46,528 bases of DNA from JAFGXT01 sp963677165 (GTDB lineage: Bacteria > Verrucomicrobiota > Lentisphaeria > Victivallales > SZUA-371): contig CAXXSX010000004.1 of assembly GCA_963677165.2 (NCBI GenBank), forward strand, positions 1-46,528, read 5' to 3'. Numbering within the stretch: position 1 is the stretch's first letter; each line of letters starts with the position of its first letter. Below the pieces are notes generated by a model that did not search any database, was not told the DNA's origin, and was given only the letters and a program-made list of their open reading frames with translations. Position numbers and translations under genes: made by a program. Below are positions 8,938 through 18,124 of the stretch, in pieces.

Positions 8938-10860
8938 TTATTTAGCCCCTTTGGGAAGAGTCAGCTTTTTGCGCCATTTTTTGACATAATCGCGAGCATG
9001 TTTTTCCTTACCAAAACGTTTTTCAATAACATCAAGCATCGGATCCATCTTGGATTTCCAATATTTGAGATAACGAGCAAGAGTATGATGATCCCTTTCC
9101 CAATTGTAATCCCGGTCGAAGTTAGGTTGTATATATTCCGGAAAATCCGTAATGACCAGCAATTCTGCCCAGTCCAGTCCTTTGCGCATCGGTTCCAGAT
9201 AGTCTTTACGCAAAACCTTCTGAGAAAGCATAGTTCGAGACGGAGCCTTTTGTACAATTTCCTTCTCTAGTCTACGCAATTTCGAGATCAAATGGAGTGC
9301 ATATGAACGATATTTCACTCTCTTCAACCGCCAGGCGCACTGGGCCCAATCCCAAGGTCCAATTCTTTCAAAACATCCCTTTAGTTCGGTAAATAGATTA
9401 TCAAAGGTATTTACTTTGTCAGCTAAGTCAACTCCATAGACTCGGGAATAAATCCGTTTCCTTGCAATCCGGTAGGTGAATTTTTCAGGGTTCCACGCCC
9501 ATGTACCCAACAACTGAGCAAGATATTCCGGATAGCCACGAACCCATACCATTGCACTGTCAACGTAGTGATGTGCATTCTGAAAAATGTCCAGCGAAAG
9601 ACGTCCGTAACTATCGTTAAATTCAGGCACAGAAATGTAAGAACGTTCAAACCGGTACATTGGCATGGCCTCAGTACGCCCCCCCATCGGCCAGTTGAAG
9701 AAAAGGCCGGTAGGACGCTTAATTCCCAGATCTTCAACCAGCATATGCCGTTCAGCCGACGGACTTTTGGTAAAAAACCACCGAATATCAGCAGCTTCCG
9801 GGATGTTTTTAATGATATTCAGATTAAAATCGGTATAAATACACCCATAATCGGGATCCGGCGGCAGAAAGGCAATTCGATCATGAGAAATATTGTTTTT
9901 CTTTGCCAGCTTCAAAATTCTTTTTACCAGCGCAACAGCATTGCCGGCAATACCCGGATCATCAAATGAAATGTAAATTCCGTCGACCCCCAATGCAATC
10001 AGCTGTCTGAATTTGTCCAGAACTTTGTCATTATCTTTGTCCGGGACGCCACAACAAACTACGCCGTAGACAAACATACCGCGTCGACGAGCTTCCCGCA
10101 AAACCTTTTTCTCATTTTTGCCGTCGATTTTCCAGTCAACCGGATAACCGAATTGCCCCCACATTGGAGGAGAGCCATCACGTAGCTCTATACAATTCAG
10201 ACGTGCATCAGCATAGGCATCCATGCCCCCGGATTTCAGGTATCGCATACAGCGATTCCAGGAAAATGAACGCCACTGAATTTTCGCGATAGAAACAACT
10301 TTTGCCGCCTGTAATTTGTACAATCCGGCTGATTGCTCCTGTAGAAGCATAGTTAAAGCATCTTGTCCGTAAATAACGCTGCGTGAATTACTGCCACCAA
10401 CGCATATTACCTGCGGTTTGGTTGTGGTAGAAAATCCGATGACAAACCCATCGGTTTTCGGCGTTAGTTTTGCTGTATCAATTTTTTCTCTGTTGCAGAA
10501 CTCTGCTACTGTCGAATCATTTGGAAATTCTCCCAAACGAAAAACCAGTTTGGCGTCCGATGGTATATTCGTAACAATCTTATATTTTCGCTTTACCAAT
10601 CGTTTCAGCATAGTCTGCAGGCGCTCCGCTGCATATCGAACAGGTTCAGCGGCATCAGCTGCTACGACAATTACGCCTTTCTTATCAACCGGCAACACAA
10701 CCTTACAATCCATTGGCTGATAAAAATCGGGTGTCGGAATAATCGGGCCTGATTCCGCCTTTAGACTTGCGGCAGACACCAGCAGCCCTGTTACCGCCAA
10801 TCCCATGGTCAGGAATGACCGCATTTTCTTTTTCCCAACTTTCCATTTTTCTCGCATCAT
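8938..10860 (-). CDS. Secreted GH84-like (beta-N-acetylglucosaminidase-type) glycoside hydrolase
   Basis: A 640-residue exported protein. The signal peptide is MRSFLTMGLAVTGLLVSAASLKA, after about 12 extra N-terminal residues. Residues about 45-185 form the alpha/beta domain common before GH20, GH67 and GH84 catalytic barrels (ADAAEPVRYAAERLQTMLKR ... GKDAL-like YGQDALTMLL). The barrel follows, with IQWRSFSWNRCMRY, and an Asp-Asp pair (Asp300-Asp301 in YISFDDPG) at the place of the GH84 catalytic DD. A helical C-terminal part (about 480-640) follows. The likely action is removal of N-acetylhexosamine from an extracellular glycan. It lies 98 bases after a pseudopilin on the same strand, suggesting an operon. 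GH84 versus another GH20-related family is not settled. Confidence 0.75.
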   Translation of the reverse strand: MMREKWKVGKKKMRSFLTMGLAVTGLLVSAASLKAESGPIIPTPDFYQPMDCKVVLPVDKKGVIVVAADAAEPVRYAAERLQTMLKRLVKRKYKIVTNIPSDAKLVFRLGEFPNDSTVAEFCNREKIDTAKLTPKTDGFVIGFSTTTKPQVICVGGSNSRSVIYGQDALTMLLQEQSAGLYKLQAAKVVSIAKIQWRSFSWNRCMRYLKSGGMDAYADARLNCIELRDGSPPMWGQFGYPVDWKIDGKNEKKVLREARRRGMFVYGVVCCGVPDKDNDKVLDKFRQLIALGVDGIYISFDDPGIAGNAVALVKRILKLAKKNNISHDRIAFLPPDPDYGCIYTDFNLNIIKNIPEAADIRWFFTKSPSAERHMLVEDLGIKRPTGLFFNWPMGGRTEAMPMYRFERSYISVPEFNDSYGRLSLDIFQNAHHYVDSAMVWVRGYPEYLAQLLGTWAWNPEKFTYRIARKRIYSRVYGVDLADKVNTFDNLFTELKGCFERIGPWDWAQCAWRLKRVKYRSYALHLISKLRRLEKEIVQKAPSRTMLSQKVLRKDYLEPMRKGLDWAELLVITDFPEYIQPNFDRDYNWERDHHTLARYLKYWKSKMDPMLDVIEKRFGKEKHARDYVKKWRKKLTLPKGAK

Positions 10861-10958
10861 TTTAAATTAACTCCGTTTGTTTTTAATTTATCGTTCTTGT
10901 TATTTACTAAACTGCAGTCAACCGGTATTACCACATTAATAGTTAATTCTGACTTTTC

Positions 10959-11723
10959 TTACTGAGCGGGTCCCCACTCATTATAGTGAGTAGTAATGGT
11001 TCCTAATCTTTTTTCATAATGCCCATCGGCAAAGATCGAATTTGACCCCACTTTGCTACTGGTATAAACTCCAGCCGGATGTCGATACTTGATTCGTGTC
11101 GGTTGCCACTGGTTAATACTGCCGGAACCTTCAATAATAAAATACTTAGTACTGGGATGCCGAATCTTATTGTATTTGATCCCCACATAGCTCCAAGTAT
11201 GGATCGCTACTTTAGTTCCGTAGCTAATTTCACCGTTTACGGCATAAGAAATTCCACCGGTTCCAGCAATCCACCAGTATTCCTTAGAAGAAAATGCTGG
11301 AGAGTGATCAGCCGGACAACGAAACACTGGCATGTTTTTCGCATTTGCTCCGCTGGTGTCTGTAGCAAACAAACCAGAAACTGAAACCCCATAAATTTTC
11401 GCTGTATACGTGCTTGACAAATAAGGTCCAACATTATTACTTAGGTAAGGCCAGCATCCGGCCGACCCCCCCGACGGACAATAGTCATCATAATCGTTCA
11501 TGTACATGGTGCTGCCAGTGCTTATTTGCTTCATATTACTGGCGCAGGATATTGTTTTCGCCGTATCGCGAGCACGGCTTAGTGACGGCAGCAGCAAACT
11601 GGCAAGTATAGCGATAATTGCTACAACTACAAGGAGTTCTATGAGTGTGAATTTTTTTCCGTGAGAAAATGGTCCGCAGGAACTTTCCTTTCTAATAACG
11701 TTATAATGTTTCCAATTGGTCAT
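10959..11723 (-). CDS. Pseudopilin-like prepilin-type protein with H-X9-DG motif
   Basis: A 254-residue type IV pilin/type II secretion-like protein. A 24-residue leader ending GKK precedes FTLIELLVVVAIIAILASLLLPSLSRARD, containing the Glu at mature position 5. The Gly expected just before the Phe is replaced by Lys. The soluble part has paired cysteines and a late SNSIFADGHYE motif. An AGGAGG ribosome site six bases before the ATG makes this start secure, so the long leader is real. It heads a probable operon with the GH84-like gene and diverges from the AraC regulator at 11984. These proteins are numerous in Lentisphaerota and Planctomycetota; a surface or periplasmic glycan-binding role is inferred. 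Confidence 0.88.
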   Translation of the reverse strand: MTNWKHYNVIRKESSCGPFSHGKKFTLIELLVVVAIIAILASLLLPSLSRARDTAKTISCASNMKQISTGSTMYMNDYDDYCPSGGSAGCWPYLSNNVGPYLSSTYTAKIYGVSVSGLFATDTSGANAKNMPVFRCPADHSPAFSSKEYWWIAGTGGISYAVNGEISYGTKVAIHTWSYVGIKYNKIRHPSTKYFIIEGSGSINQWQPTRIKYRHPAGVYTSSKVGSNSIFADGHYEKRLGTITTHYNEWGPAQ

Positions 11724-11881
11724 TTTAAACCTCCTATAGTATTAATATTATTATTAAATCCTTAGCATCAGCGATGAATAACATCAGCAAACCAGTATTC
11801 AGAATTAATCCATTTACATTTTCAGTATTAACAAAAAAAAGGATTATTTTAAATTTCAATATTAATTTATTCCTTATATTC

Positions 11882-11890
11882 TGGTATAAT
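11882..11890 (+). promoter_or_regulatory. Extended -10 promoter for the AraC-family gene
   Basis: TGGTATAAT matches an extended -10 element, about 94 bases before the 11984 start. The same CTGGTATAATTATA sequence occurs at 8754, upstream of the possible small ORF. No good -35 is seen. Confidence 0.5.
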
Positions 11891-11983
11891 TATATATAAA
11901 TTAAGTTGTAATATCAAGACTTGCACTATAGCATAAAACATTATAAAAGTAGCATTTTTTTAATATAGAGAGGAAAGCAAAGC

Positions 11984-12841
11984 ATGAAAGAAAGTACAAT
12001 TCCGGCCTGGAATAAACTTATTTTTTATCACTGCGGACGCTTCAGCACCAAACGAAAAATAGAATCCCATCACCATCCGGGATGTGAGTTGGTCCTGTTC
12101 CAGGCAGGAAACTGCACAAATTATCTTTATTCAGAGGAAGAACAAACTTTTCCGGGCTCACCTGGAACAATACTGGTAATTCCACCAGGGACCAAACATT
12201 ATCAGACAAATCACAAAGAAACTCGAACATCATTCATAACCTTTGAATCAGGTCTGGAAACGTTTGAATATCCTGCGAGGATTATCAATGTGGAGCATGA
12301 CAGGCTGGTGGAAAGATGGTTTGACGATATTTGCTATCTGAGTGAAAATCCAACACCCGGAAATGAGGAGCTGATTAAAGGCCCTCTGTTCTCACTGCTG
12401 GTCCGCCTGATTCTATTGGAGAGATCTGACAGCTCTAAAACTACCATGCATCCCGCTTATACAAAAGCTCTGCAATTTATGAATAATCACTATGCACAGA
12501 ATATTAATATTGGTGATATCGCCAGAAAATGCGGAGTTAGCAACGGGTATCTTTGCCTTCTGTTTCGACAGTATTTAGGAATAAGTCCGATTCAGCATCT
12601 AACCCGGCTAAGACTGCGTTCGGCTGTACAGCTTCTCCGCACACCATATATTTCTGTTAACGAAACAGCCGAGCGCTGCGGTTATCCAGATGCTAATTAT
12701 TTCATCAGGACCTTTAAGGCTAAAATGAACTGTACTCCGGCGGAATTCCGCCGGATAGAATTGAAACGCCAGCAGGAAGGAACTGCAACAGAAAAGTTCC
12801 ATTTCCCCTGGGATCCTGATTCAGATATTATTCAAAAATGA
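11984..12841 (+). CDS. AraC-family transcriptional regulator
   Basis: A 285-residue regulator. Residues 1-150 form a cupin sensor (IESHHHPGCELVLFQAGN ... PGTILVIPPGTKHYQTNH), and residues about 160-265 the double helix-turn-helix domain with its signature NVNETAERCGYPDANYFIRTFKAKMNCTPAEFR-type motif (here ISVNETAERCGY). A GAGAGGAAAG ribosome site precedes the ATG. It diverges from the pseudopilin/GH84-like operon and most likely controls it in response to a sugar; this is inference from position. The last 14 bases overlap the end of the converging giant glycoside hydrolase gene. Confidence 0.93.
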   Translation: MKESTIPAWNKLIFYHCGRFSTKRKIESHHHPGCELVLFQAGNCTNYLYSEEEQTFPGSPGTILVIPPGTKHYQTNHKETRTSFITFESGLETFEYPARIINVEHDRLVERWFDDICYLSENPTPGNEELIKGPLFSLLVRLILLERSDSSKTTMHPAYTKALQFMNNHYAQNINIGDIARKCGVSNGYLCLLFRQYLGISPIQHLTRLRLRSAVQLLRTPYISVNETAERCGYPDANYFIRTFKAKMNCTPAEFRRIELKRQQEGTATEKFHFPWDPDSDIIQK

Positions 12842-15800
12842 TCTCGTAGATCATAGTGGCGAACTTAACCGTACTGCACTTGATGGTGATTCCATCCGCT
12901 GTCGATGTTACAGGAACTTCAGACATTCTGCGTCCGTTGAACGACAACGCCCAGGCTCTCACTTTACCGATCTTCTGATGTTTCAGAGTCACTGTGGCAT
13001 CTCCACGCCTCATCAACAGGGGAAGAGAACCCCAGTTAAGCAGGATTTTTTTCTTGTCCGTCATGAACTTAATCTTATTGTTCTGCACATCAGTCAAATG
13101 GAACAACAGCAACTTCTTGCTGTTTGACAATCTATTGCCATCCATAGCGGAAGCGCCAACTACGCAAAATCCACCGTTACTGGTCATCGATAGAGATTTT
13201 CCGGTCATCTTACCCGGGCCGCTCTTCACAAACACTTCACTGCGTGGAGTAACAGCCGAGAATTCGACTTTATCTCGATTAATGAATAGTTCGCCTGTGG
13301 AACTTTTTACGGAGTTATCACGTACTTCCGGAACCGCAATGCCATCATTATAGATGTTATTATTGTTTACGGCCTGCTTACCATTGACTGCTCCGATTCC
13401 GGCATACAGTCCAAGTCGGCTGTATTTTTCCGGGAATTTTCCGCCATTCAGCGAATTCATATCTTTCACCTTTTTGAATGATTTGTCATCGAACACAAAA
13501 GGATAAACTTTCGAAGCAGTTTTCACATCACCACGCAGGAAGAAAAGGATTCCCAGTTTTTCAGAAAGCATATTCAAAGGATCGGAAACCAAATTAAATC
13601 CGTCAATTTGAGTTTTTGACGTAATACCTTTTCTACTATGAGAATACGCAAAACGGTATAGACCATCCCAATCCTGCAGGGCAGCATACGCACCCATCAG
13701 GACGCCGCCTTCCGAACGGTACTCATTCGGAAAGCAATAGTTGAATTCTGTCACCATATACGGCTTTCCAAGAATTCTTCCAGGCATGATATCACGAGGG
13801 ACCTGAGCAAAACGTTTTATCGCACTGATATTTTTGTAACGATAAGGCAGCCGCCATCTCTGCTTCACAAACGAAGGATGATCCCAGTAGGCATGATTAT
13901 CGACATAATCCAGCTTTTCACGCAAGAATGACAGAAGTACCGGAGTAAGAAAGTTGGCATCTGAAAGATTGGCTTTTATCTTCAGATCATCTTTAAGATA
14001 AGCCTTCATTTTTAAGTAATTTTTAATCTGTAGATCAATAAGGAATTTGGAAAGATGCTGCCAGCGCTCAGTCTCATTTGAACATACAATGTTTTTATCC
14101 TTCAAATATTGGTCAAACAGCTTCAGATATGCCTTTTTGATCTGCGGATAATTTTTCCAGACATCATAAATCGTATCTTCATTCACTACCGAAATTGCAA
14201 ACAACGCAGGATCATCGCCCCAGCTCATGCCGGTGTATGGATTTTTATGAGTAAGAAAATTACGGGAAAATTCTTTCCAGTTATCAAACGCAGCCTGATT
14301 GATCGGGGCAAGCGCTTTCATCTCATAATGCGTGAGGTTACCGAAACCTTCGACTTCACCAGCTTTAAAGCGTCGACTGCAAAACAAGTCGGTTGTAATG
14401 TAGATACCTTTCATTTTAAAACAGTAAAACAGATAATCCAGCTTATCCAGCAACTCCTTATCCGGAATAGTCGAACTCTTGGCTTTTTTATCGATAAGAT
14501 TATTGTCATAGTGATGGAAGCGAACGGAATTGTAACCGATCGCGGCAAACTGCTTTGCCAGCTTTTTACAGGACTCCTTATCAAGATACTGTGCAGTGAA
14601 GCACAAGTTGTTCCCATAGAAACGAACCTTCTGTCCTTTTACCTTCTCAAATTCAAAATGTCCGTTTCTGATAACCACTCTGCCGTGCTTTCCGGCGGGA
14701 GCGTCTAACATGCCGGAAAAGTCCAGAGCACTTCCAGGAACGATATCCATATTTGGGTCGGCCACTTTCTTCCAGTTATATCCCGCTACTATGTAACAGG
14801 GCGGCTGGGTATTGTTAATCGGAATATTCGCGTTAGACATCGATACCCCGGCAACCATCCAAACCGCGTTTCTAATGGGAACAAACCTGATTGTTTTAAT
14901 CGCTTTGCCTTTCAATGGGAATTTAGAAAGGAATAATCCTACATACGACTGACGATTTTCTCCAGTCCATGCCAGAATTCCGTTGGAAAGCGATGCGGGC
15001 CCCCACCAGTTACCAACATCCCGTTTATTCATAACACTGATAGAACTGCTGTCCCCGTCGGTATATTTGACTTCAAGTTTCCCGATTTCGGTTTTGCCTT
15101 TGGGAGCCCAGGCAATTGAATGCAGCAAATAAATATATTTATTCATCCCGGCAGCAGGCTTTATTTCAGCAGAACCAAGGAAATAATCTCTTTTATCGCA
15201 GGTAAAGACCATGCAGCCCTTACCGTTATTGGATGCCGGATCAACGATATCAAAAGTCACTCCGCCAATATCCTGACGTCCGGATTTGAGCATCCGTAAA
15301 TCATTTTCCGGACCCTGGTCAGTCCAACCACCCTTTTTATCATCGGCAACCTCGTCGCGGAATGCCATATTTGCCTGCTTCCGAATTGATACCGGTTCCG
15401 AACGAAAAACCATCTGTTCAATATTAAACGCAACCTTACTGGAAGTAATATTCCCATTTTCCGGGGAACACATAATTCTGAGTTCTAAAACTTCGGATTT
15501 AAATTTCCGGTTATCCTGCAACACTAAATTCATATTGCCTTTCAGCTGCAAACCTGGCGAACCAAGATTCAGGACCAGGTCTTTAACTCCATATTTCCGA
15601 AAAATAGTCATCTTTTCGTATTTCTGCGGCAGCTTCACTTCCGTACCATCAACTTGAATCGTTTTCCCGGCACAGACATCAGCAGGAATATCAATCGAGA
15701 CACACAAAATGTTTGTAGGAACTCCGGACGCAGATTCCAGCACCGCAGAATATTCCCATTTGGCGGGACCGGCTTTTCGAACATTCTCTGTGACATCAAA

Positions 15801-16697
15801 AAATGAATCAGAAGCAGAAAGGTTCCATTTGGCTTTTATACTGGTATTTCCATTATCAACATTTCTCGAAGAAACCCTGAATCCGTTTCCTTTCTGGATT
15901 GAATAGCTCCATTTCTTATCGAAATGCTTCAAAGACATACTGATGTTGCCGAAATACACAATTCCTTTGTTATCAACCTTAATTCCACCGTCAGTCTGTT
16001 GCTTATTTTTGGAGGTATTCACAATTTTAGGAGTCGTAGCACCAACAGTAAACTTTAAATTCAGCCCGGTAGAAGTAATCGTTCCTTTTGAAGGAGTAGT
16101 CAGGATTCGAAGTTCAAAAGATTTCCGGCCATATTTGCGATTATCCTGAAGGAAAAGCTTCAGGTTGCTGCCTTCTATGGATAGATTTTTTTTGCCTCCG
16201 GTCAGAACCAGCTTTTTTACTTTACTACGGCTTAAAAGATATTTCTTCTCAGCTTGAGAAGGCAGCGTAAATTTTTCATTCCCCAAATATAAAGTTTTTC
16301 CGGCATATGTAGAGCATGGAAGAATCAGAGAAAGACATAGCGTATTGGTTGGATTACCAGCAGCACTATCGAGTTTCAGGAAATAATTAAAGGACGATTC
16401 GTTGAATTTTTTTACAGTTTCCGTCAAATCAAAAAACTTGCCATCACGCAAATTCCATTTCGCCTGTAACTTAAAGTTGCCATCATTCGTGGCAGGATAT
16501 CCCTCTGCCGGCTTAATGCTGCTACCGTTCTGAACTGCCAGACACCACTTTTTATCATAGTGACTTAGCCGCATTGCAATATTGTCAAACTTGATCGCTC
16601 CATTACGGTCAACGCCAACTCCCGGCACAATATTTACCGCCGCAATCATCGACGATGTCCATAAAACCAGAAAACTCAACAAAATATTTTTGCTCAT
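12828..16697 (-). CDS. Giant secreted clan-A (GH5-like) glycoside hydrolase with duplicated N-terminal beta domains
   Basis: A 1289-residue exported enzyme with signal peptide MSKNILLSFLVLWTSSMIAA. Residues about 28-230 and 239-445 are an internal duplication (NIAMRLSHYDKKW against NISMSLKHFDKKW, offset about 211 residues), probably beta-sandwich binding modules. A linker beta region (about 450-680) precedes a TIM barrel (about 690-1160) with RFYGNNLCF, YNSVRFHHYD, the acid/base candidate Glu840 in VVNEDT, and the nucleophile candidate Glu984 in MVTEFNY. Their spacing and contexts fit clan GH-A. A C-terminal beta domain follows. The start at 16697 is preferred because GGAGAG lies upstream; the frame extends to 16775. 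It has its own promoter with the palindrome shared by the GntR genes. Substrate unknown. Confidence 0.85.
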   Translation of the reverse strand: MSKNILLSFLVLWTSSMIAAVNIVPGVGVDRNGAIKFDNIAMRLSHYDKKWCLAVQNGSSIKPAEGYPATNDGNFKLQAKWNLRDGKFFDLTETVKKFNESSFNYFLKLDSAAGNPTNTLCLSLILPCSTYAGKTLYLGNEKFTLPSQAEKKYLLSRSKVKKLVLTGGKKNLSIEGSNLKLFLQDNRKYGRKSFELRILTTPSKGTITSTGLNLKFTVGATTPKIVNTSKNKQQTDGGIKVDNKGIVYFGNISMSLKHFDKKWSYSIQKGNGFRVSSRNVDNGNTSIKAKWNLSASDSFFDVTENVRKAGPAKWEYSAVLESASGVPTNILCVSIDIPADVCAGKTIQVDGTEVKLPQKYEKMTIFRKYGVKDLVLNLGSPGLQLKGNMNLVLQDNRKFKSEVLELRIMCSPENGNITSSKVAFNIEQMVFRSEPVSIRKQANMAFRDEVADDKKGGWTDQGPENDLRMLKSGRQDIGGVTFDIVDPASNNGKGCMVFTCDKRDYFLGSAEIKPAAGMNKYIYLLHSIAWAPKGKTEIGKLEVKYTDGDSSSISVMNKRDVGNWWGPASLSNGILAWTGENRQSYVGLFLSKFPLKGKAIKTIRFVPIRNAVWMVAGVSMSNANIPINNTQPPCYIVAGYNWKKVADPNMDIVPGSALDFSGMLDAPAGKHGRVVIRNGHFEFEKVKGQKVRFYGNNLCFTAQYLDKESCKKLAKQFAAIGYNSVRFHHYDNNLIDKKAKSSTIPDKELLDKLDYLFYCFKMKGIYITTDLFCSRRFKAGEVEGFGNLTHYEMKALAPINQAAFDNWKEFSRNFLTHKNPYTGMSWGDDPALFAISVVNEDTIYDVWKNYPQIKKAYLKLFDQYLKDKNIVCSNETERWQHLSKFLIDLQIKNYLKMKAYLKDDLKIKANLSDANFLTPVLLSFLREKLDYVDNHAYWDHPSFVKQRWRLPYRYKNISAIKRFAQVPRDIMPGRILGKPYMVTEFNYCFPNEYRSEGGVLMGAYAALQDWDGLYRFAYSHSRKGITSKTQIDGFNLVSDPLNMLSEKLGILFFLRGDVKTASKVYPFVFDDKSFKKVKDMNSLNGGKFPEKYSRLGLYAGIGAVNGKQAVNNNNIYNDGIAVPEVRDNSVKSSTGELFINRDKVEFSAVTPRSEVFVKSGPGKMTGKSLSMTSNGGFCVVGASAMDGNRLSNSKKLLLFHLTDVQNNKIKFMTDKKKILLNWGSLPLLMRRGDATVTLKHQKIGKVRAWALSFNGRRMSEVPVTSTADGITIKCSTVKFATMIYEIIFE

Positions 16698-16782
16698 AAT
16701 CTCTCCATAATTGGGTTTATATATTATAACAACGTATATATCAGAACGCCAAAAATTCAGACAAGCCCAGACCAAGTTCTCA

Positions 16783-16797
16783 GGTTATCCTACAACC
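16783..16797. promoter_or_regulatory. GntR-type operator before the giant glycoside hydrolase
   Basis: On the minus strand this reads GGTTGTAGGATAACC, an imperfect palindrome (5 of 6 arm positions) with an AGG centre. It lies one base downstream of the -10 hexamer of the divergent promoter. It matches the sites before both GntR genes. Confidence 0.75.
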
Positions 16798-16798
16798 T

Positions 16799-16827
16799 AA
16801 AATAACGCTTTAGATGGCTTATGTCAA
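16799..16827 (-). promoter_or_regulatory. Promoter of the giant glycoside hydrolase gene
   Basis: Minus-strand TTGACA (16822-16827), 17-base spacer and TATTTT (16799-16804), followed directly by the operator. This leaves a leader of roughly 90-95 bases before the start at 16697. Confidence 0.7.
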
Positions 16828-16929
16828 CATATAATTTCTATATTTCATTCATTTTCCTGTTCAAATCGCAACAACAAGCAAAAAACATCATCCTTACAGG
16901 TTAAAATTTAATTTTTATGATCTTAGCTA

Positions 16930-16958
16930 TTGACATTCAAAATAGAATCATGTAAAAT
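16930..16958 (+). promoter_or_regulatory. Promoter of GntR gene 1
   Basis: TTGACA (16930-16935), 17-base spacer, TAAAAT (16953-16958). The operator begins two bases after the -10, so a bound repressor would block initiation. Confidence 0.8.
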
Positions 16959-16960
16959 AT

Positions 16961-16975
16961 GGTTATAGGATAACC
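16961..16975. promoter_or_regulatory. Perfect palindromic operator before GntR gene 1
   Basis: GGTTAT-AGG-ATAACC is a perfect 6-bp inverted repeat around AGG, overlapping the expected transcription start 30 bases before the GntR start codon. Placement suggests negative autoregulation. Confidence 0.8.
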
Positions 16976-17004
16976 TGACAACAAAGAAAACATGAAGTAA
17001 AAAG

Positions 17005-18099
17005 ATGAGTACGATAATAGTAAAGAACAAAAGTGATCAGGTCCGTGATATACTGCTTCAGGAAATGAAACGTGGGAAATACCGTGAAGGCGGCCGCGTT
17101 GACTCCGACAATGTTTTATCCAGAACACTTGGAATCAGCAAAAATACGGTCCGTGAAGCAATCTCTACACTCGTGAATGACGGTTATCTGAAACGTATTC
17201 AAGGGAAAGGTACTTTTGTAATTTCGACTAAACCGATCGTTCAATCAACCGGTCTGAAAATCATTCGTCTTGTCTGCCGCGACACTTATAAATGCGGAGA
17301 AGCCGACTACTTTTTAAATCATATTCTTCGCGGCATTCATGCAGGCGGAACCCAATACAATTATGGTGTCTGTGTTGACCATTTCACCGATGAATCTCCT
17401 GCGGCACTACTGAATTCAGAGTCCTTTAAAAATGCACCGAAAGATGGAATTATTCTTGCCGGTTTCTCAATTGACGAGCAGGAAATAACCCCATTGCTTG
17501 AAGGTAACATCCCCGTTGTATCAATTGGGAAACCCAATAATGAATCACTGTTACCTTATGTGGACATGGACCACGTTTCAGCCGTCAAAAAGGCAGTTAA
17601 ATACCTGTTCAAAAATGGGCACAGAAACATTGCCATGTTGGAAGTTGACCTGCATGCACCATCTCACCGAGAAAGGATCGAAGGCTACCTGGCTGCTCAT
17701 CTTGAGGCCAAAGTCAATGTCAACCCGGAACTGATATTCAATGCCAAAACAACTGATATTGAAGGCGATATAGCCATAAAAGAATTGAGAACCCGAGGTG
17801 TTGATTTTACTGCTGTAATAACTTATGGTGATGATATGCTCTACGGCGCACTCCGGGAATTCCGCAAAGAACAAAAAAGAGTTCCCGATGATATATCTAT
17901 TATTACATATTCAACTTCTTCCCTGCCTGCCCTGAGCTTTATGAGGCTTGATCCTACCAGAGTTCAGGAAGATATGTACTATCTCGGCAGCGAAGCCGTT
18001 AAACTAATCAATAAGATTGAAAAACAGGCTCCCATCCAACATAATACCATGCTTGAGCCGGATTTTATTACAGGTAATACCGTAAAAAATATTATATAA
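17005..18099 (+). CDS. GntR-type regulator with LacI-like sugar-binding domain (copy 1)
   Basis: A 364-residue regulator. Residues about 1-75 form a GntR winged helix (VLSRTLGISKNTVREAISTLVNDGYLKRIQGKGTFV). Residues about 80-355 are a LacI/periplasmic-binding-protein-like sensor (LPYVDMDHVSAVKKAVKYLF, GHRNIAMLEVD, FTAVITYGDDMLYGALREF, VPDDISIITY), the AraR-like architecture. It should bind a sugar or glycoside and release the operator at 16961 and the divergent one at 16783. The next gene, a pseudopilin, starts 25 bases later. It is a paralogue of the gene at 19181, with close to nine of ten residues identical by eye. No clear ribosome site is seen before the ATG. Confidence 0.93.
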   Translation: MSTIIVKNKSDQVRDILLQEMKRGKYREGGRVDSDNVLSRTLGISKNTVREAISTLVNDGYLKRIQGKGTFVISTKPIVQSTGLKIIRLVCRDTYKCGEADYFLNHILRGIHAGGTQYNYGVCVDHFTDESPAALLNSESFKNAPKDGIILAGFSIDEQEITPLLEGNIPVVSIGKPNNESLLPYVDMDHVSAVKKAVKYLFKNGHRNIAMLEVDLHAPSHRERIEGYLAAHLEAKVNVNPELIFNAKTTDIEGDIAIKELRTRGVDFTAVITYGDDMLYGALREFRKEQKRVPDDISIITYSTSSLPALSFMRLDPTRVQEDMYYLGSEAVKLINKIEKQAPIQHNTMLEPDFITGNTVKNII

Positions 18100-18124
18100 C
18101 CCCCTAAATTAGTAGGAAGGAAAA

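Noticed and set aside
16860..16875. TTCAAATC as part of a tRNA T-loop
   Set aside because: No acceptor stem, anticodon arm or D-loop can be formed around it; no tRNA was found anywhere in the window.
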